Part shown: one piece after another, positions 21,201 through 23,457 of the stretch
How the letters are laid out: each line of letters opens with the position of its first letter
How positions within the stretch are numbered: position 1 is the first letter of the stretch
NCBI GenBank assembly: GCA_034698045.1
Contig: JAQGAU010000825.1
Location: forward strand, 1-23,457
DNA length: 23,457 nucleotides
Direction of reading: 5' to 3'
From: Paramacrobiotus richtersi
Taxonomy: Eukaryota; Tardigrada; Eutardigrada; Parachela; Macrobiotidae
Program-made: the position numbers and the translations under genes
The notes under the pieces: generated by a model
What the model was told of the DNA's origin: nothing
Databases searched by the model: none
The model's input: only the letters and a program-made list of their open reading frames with translations

Positions 21201-21805
21201 CAGCCATCTACATCCGTCTGGAAGAGATCGAAATCCTCTCCCTGTATTACACCCGCCACTCCCCCTTTCCGCCATCCTCCACGGATGACAAGGAGGAAGA
21301 CGTATTCAATACGGCTGCGGCGAACTCCCGACCTTCGGAAACTGGCTTCCACAGTTTTCTGGGTGGCGCAGAACCCAATTCAGAGGACCATGAAGTGTGG
21401 AATGCGCTGAAGGGCTGTAATCTACCCGATGGACTGCGGCATGTACGCGCCTGGATGGAGGCCATGCAGCAGCGGGATGCGATGGTCTTGGAAAAGACGG
21501 AAAGTGCACTGGAGAATGCTGAAATGGAATGCGTCGAGAAGGAGTTGTTCCTCCATGTACCAGATCTTCCGAATTTATTGCTGTCCTCCAACACCGGACC
21601 ACAGTGTACAACGAATCTGACTACCTGCAGCTCGACGCTGCACGTGTTATGCAATAACGATGCTTTTTGGAGAGATGTCTCCCATCCAAAACCAAGACAG
21701 CTGGAAGTATCCCAGTTGTACTCGGAACAAGAAGGAAACGACTCCGAAGACGAGATGCAAATCGATGCTTTCCAATTGGAAGCTGATCCAGTGATGTCTT
21801 ACTGA
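18232..21805 (+). CDS. ANKLE2: ANKLE2-like protein (copy B, intact, 4 exons)
   Basis: Exons 18232-18698, 19040-19354, 20359-20747, 21168-21805; GT-AG throughout, phases 2, 2, 1; 602 aa. ANKLE2 promotes dephosphorylation of BAF by restraining VRK1 and engaging PP2A, allowing nuclear-envelope reassembly at mitotic exit. Visible parts: a short viroplasmin/RNase H1-N-like stretch with SATRFKRFKNYNDAVLF (51-67); ankyrin repeat 1 around 141-156 (TALHVAVQAENYEL); ankyrin repeat 2 around 198-233; the family block RWYVPSF at 260-266; the conserved helical region ITEADCRQVAEEMGGPWKEYWGF (343-365), then CFVNIRS; and a C-terminal FLGGAEP...VRAWMEAM motif (454-490), matching ANKLE2 FLFGEEP...W. No LEM domain and no transmembrane segment are visible at the N-terminus, and the protein is shorter than human ANKLE2 (about 938 aa). 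The start ATG is conserved between the two copies; the frame is open upstream to an ATG at 18154, which copy A does not support. Confidence 0.9.
19394..19890. repeat. Tandem ~167-bp repeat array in copy B intron 2
   Basis: The motif GTAATAATY-GAYGTGACAC recurs at about 19396, 19537, 19705 and 19872, giving periods of 141, 168 and 167 bp. Each unit also carries CAATCGTCAGGAGTATYATG (two copies) and a YTCATTTGAATYTGTGTTTG-like segment before the next start. The array is AT-rich, about three full units plus a partial one. The corresponding intron of copy A lacks it, so it expanded after the gene duplication. Confidence 0.75.
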
Positions 21806-23313
21806 CAGCTGTATGTGCTGTTTTTTGAGCCTTTCCGTGTTTTTTGAGCCTTTACACAAGTTACGCGTATCCTGCACTTCCGCCTTACTACACCATAATC
21901 TTGTATGTGGGCACTGGAAGGTTGCAACATCCAACACCATTAGAATTTGGTTAATCGGTGGCGTTCTTTTGGCCGATTCTGCGATTCTTTCTCCGCATGC
22001 TGTTGTTATCAGTTATTCAGTTGCATTTTTCGGTGCAATTCTTGGCTGATATTTGGCAGTATTTTGTATGTTATTTGCTCGATGATCGATTCCTGGGTTG
22101 TGACATCCTAGTTTTGTACTGCGAAATATCGATCAAAATATCTTACTTCCACACCTGAACTATCCAGATTCGTAGTGGCGGCATCGTTTTCTTGCGGGAC
22201 AATCTGGGCACCCTGACTAACAAATGTAAGACACGGTTGTTTGTCGACTTTCGCACAAACGCAGTCCAAGCACGAGTGACGCACCTCTCGTTAGTCCGGA
22301 AAAGAGGTCACCGAAACATTATTTGCATCTTTATGCATCGCCAGTAAGTTATCGAAAAAGGGACTGGCAACGTGAAAACTGTCATGACGCGAGGAATACG
22401 TTAACCCAGAAGAAGTTCTCGTTTTGGGTTTGACAACTTTCATTAGAGTAAATTGTGTGGATTGCTACCCAGGCACACTACAGTCTGATACTGTCCATGT
22501 TACTACCTACAGGAAAAGTGTAACTTACACGGCATCGTAACTGCTAACCACACTGTGGGGCCCTTGATTGTACTATTAGTATTGTAGTATAACAAGGTTA
22601 GTGCACTCGATGTTTGCGGGCACTGATAGACCGAAGCGAGCAGGAGGTCGTCGGTCACTAAAAAGTTTTGCGGAATGCGTCCCGTACCGTTACCGACTAC
22701 ACGGATAACACAGCCATACTTGTTCAGTACAGAGGTGGCGCGCATTAGTGTTGTTGCGCGCACTTTTGGTACCGGAACCGATGGGACGAACAAACCCACA
22801 TTTCCTGAATACAGGGAACGCGCCCTTTTGATGCTCTGTCATGGCGCAAAACTTCCGGTACTGTGACCGACGGAACGGACAAAAAAACCATTTACACTGA
22901 GTGTGGAAAACCTTCGCCCAGCTTAATTGGGCCGATTATAACAACAAAATACGGCTCCAGAAAAATCCCTCTGATGAACATCGCAAATGCATTCGTGCAT
23001 GCCAAGTGGTGACCGTGGCCGGGCGATCGGTTGAGTACTTACTACTAACGCGAGGCGCGCTCTTAGCTCTCTCCCATTTTGTTTTTGCTTTGCTTGCCCA
23101 TAGTATCAAGCATAAAGGGGGTAACGATTCTCACAATTGTTAATTCTCAGAAACTTTCGTGCAATTTTTAAACAGCATATGACGACTGCACTCTGTTACT
23201 GTCGCAAGTTTGTGAACGTTTCAGACGCGCCGCTGTCCTGAAATGGTTCAGTCGAACGCCGAGGAACCGGCAAACTGCAAAACCAGCCACAGACAAGCGA
23301 TGATCGCGCATTG
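21806..23313. other. 3' flank of ANKLE2 copy B; possible minus-strand exons
   Basis: Directly after the stop a 17-base unit GTTTTTTGAGCCTTT is repeated twice (21820-21855). The rest has no recognised gene. On the minus strand an open segment of about 90 codons from 22810 down to a good donor (CCGT|GTAAGT, about 22532) follows an acceptor-like TATTCAG, and a smaller one at about 22219-22143 lies between TTTGTTAG and GAA|GTAAGA. Their phases could not be joined convincingly with each other or with the edge exon, so they are noted but not called as a gene. Confidence 0.35.
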
Positions 23314-23457
23314 TTAACACCCACCAAAGCAAGTGGTGTTATAAGAAAACTGATTACCCGCTTCATAATTGTCTTTGGTCAAATTCTTTGCGCAGTCCAC
23401 TGATGCCACAGTCGGGTCAAAGCCAAACGCAGTGAAGTATCCGGACATGTAGCTTCC
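23314..23457 (-). CDS. Partial coding exon of an unidentified minus-strand gene, cut by window edge
   Basis: Read from the right edge on the minus strand, the frame is open for 47 codons and has protein-like composition: aromatic and Gly residues (GYFTAFGFDPT), one Cys, then CAKNLTKDNYEAG with an N-glycosylation sequon. It may end at the TAA at 23316-23314, or splice at GAAGCGG|GTAATC (exon end about 23345), in which case a TTTTGCAG acceptor near 23281 would follow in the same phase. I do not recognise the family; an extracellular or secreted domain is a guess from the Cys and sequon. Composition is the only support. Confidence 0.35.
   Translation of the reverse strand, partial: GSYMSGYFTAFGFDPTVASVDCAKNLTKDNYEAGNQFSYNTTCFGGC

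Noticed and set aside
1..23457. CRISPR arrays, bacterial operons, tRNA or rRNA genes
   Set aside because: None seen. The repeats are intronic minisatellites and palindromes, and the gene structure is clearly eukaryotic.

Overview
The window is metazoan nuclear DNA. Every confident gene is split by short GT-AG introns that keep the reading frame across the joints, and the proteins belong to animal families: neuronal immunoglobulin-superfamily (IgSF) proteins, a PCED1-type SGNH esterase-like protein and ANKLE2. The compact genes, AT-rich introns and tandem paralogues suit a small-genome invertebrate. An ecdysozoan such as a tardigrade is possible, but nothing here fixes the species. All exon models come from reading splice sites, phases and family resemblance by eye, with no transcript or database support.

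Layout. (1) 945-3347, plus strand: a nine-exon gene for a short secreted lachesin/DIP-like protein (signal peptide and two Ig domains). (2) 4835-6115, plus strand: a four-exon gene for a short secreted protein whose two Ig domains resemble Roundabout Ig3-Ig4. Its leader exon is clearly paralogous to that of gene 1, although the Ig parts come from different families. A small MITE with target-site duplication lies in its first intron, and its third intron appears to be GC-AG. (3) 10259-6541, minus strand: an eleven-exon PCED1 (PC-esterase, SGNH fold) gene of about 682 codons with a proline-rich tail, convergent with gene 2. (4) 11352-16075, plus strand, and (5) 18232-21805, plus strand: tandem copies of an ANKLE2-like gene. 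Copy 5 is intact over four exons (602 codons). Copy 4 has the same exons and splice phases, but exon 1 carries two frame-disrupting length changes and the last exon one more, so it looks like a decaying or 5'-truncated paralogue. (6) The right edge holds a probable minus-strand coding exon of an unidentified gene.

The genes do not form a pathway. The first two are probably secreted adhesion or guidance-type ectodomains, the third a membrane-trafficking-type esterase homologue of unsettled function, and the ANKLE2 pair relate to nuclear-envelope reassembly after mitosis. The theme of the window is duplication: a shared leader exon upstream of two unrelated Ig bodies, and a tandem ANKLE2 pair in which one copy is breaking down. 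No system of an evidently new kind was found. The most unusual observation is the pair of leader-exon-sharing, truncated, anchorless Ig genes.
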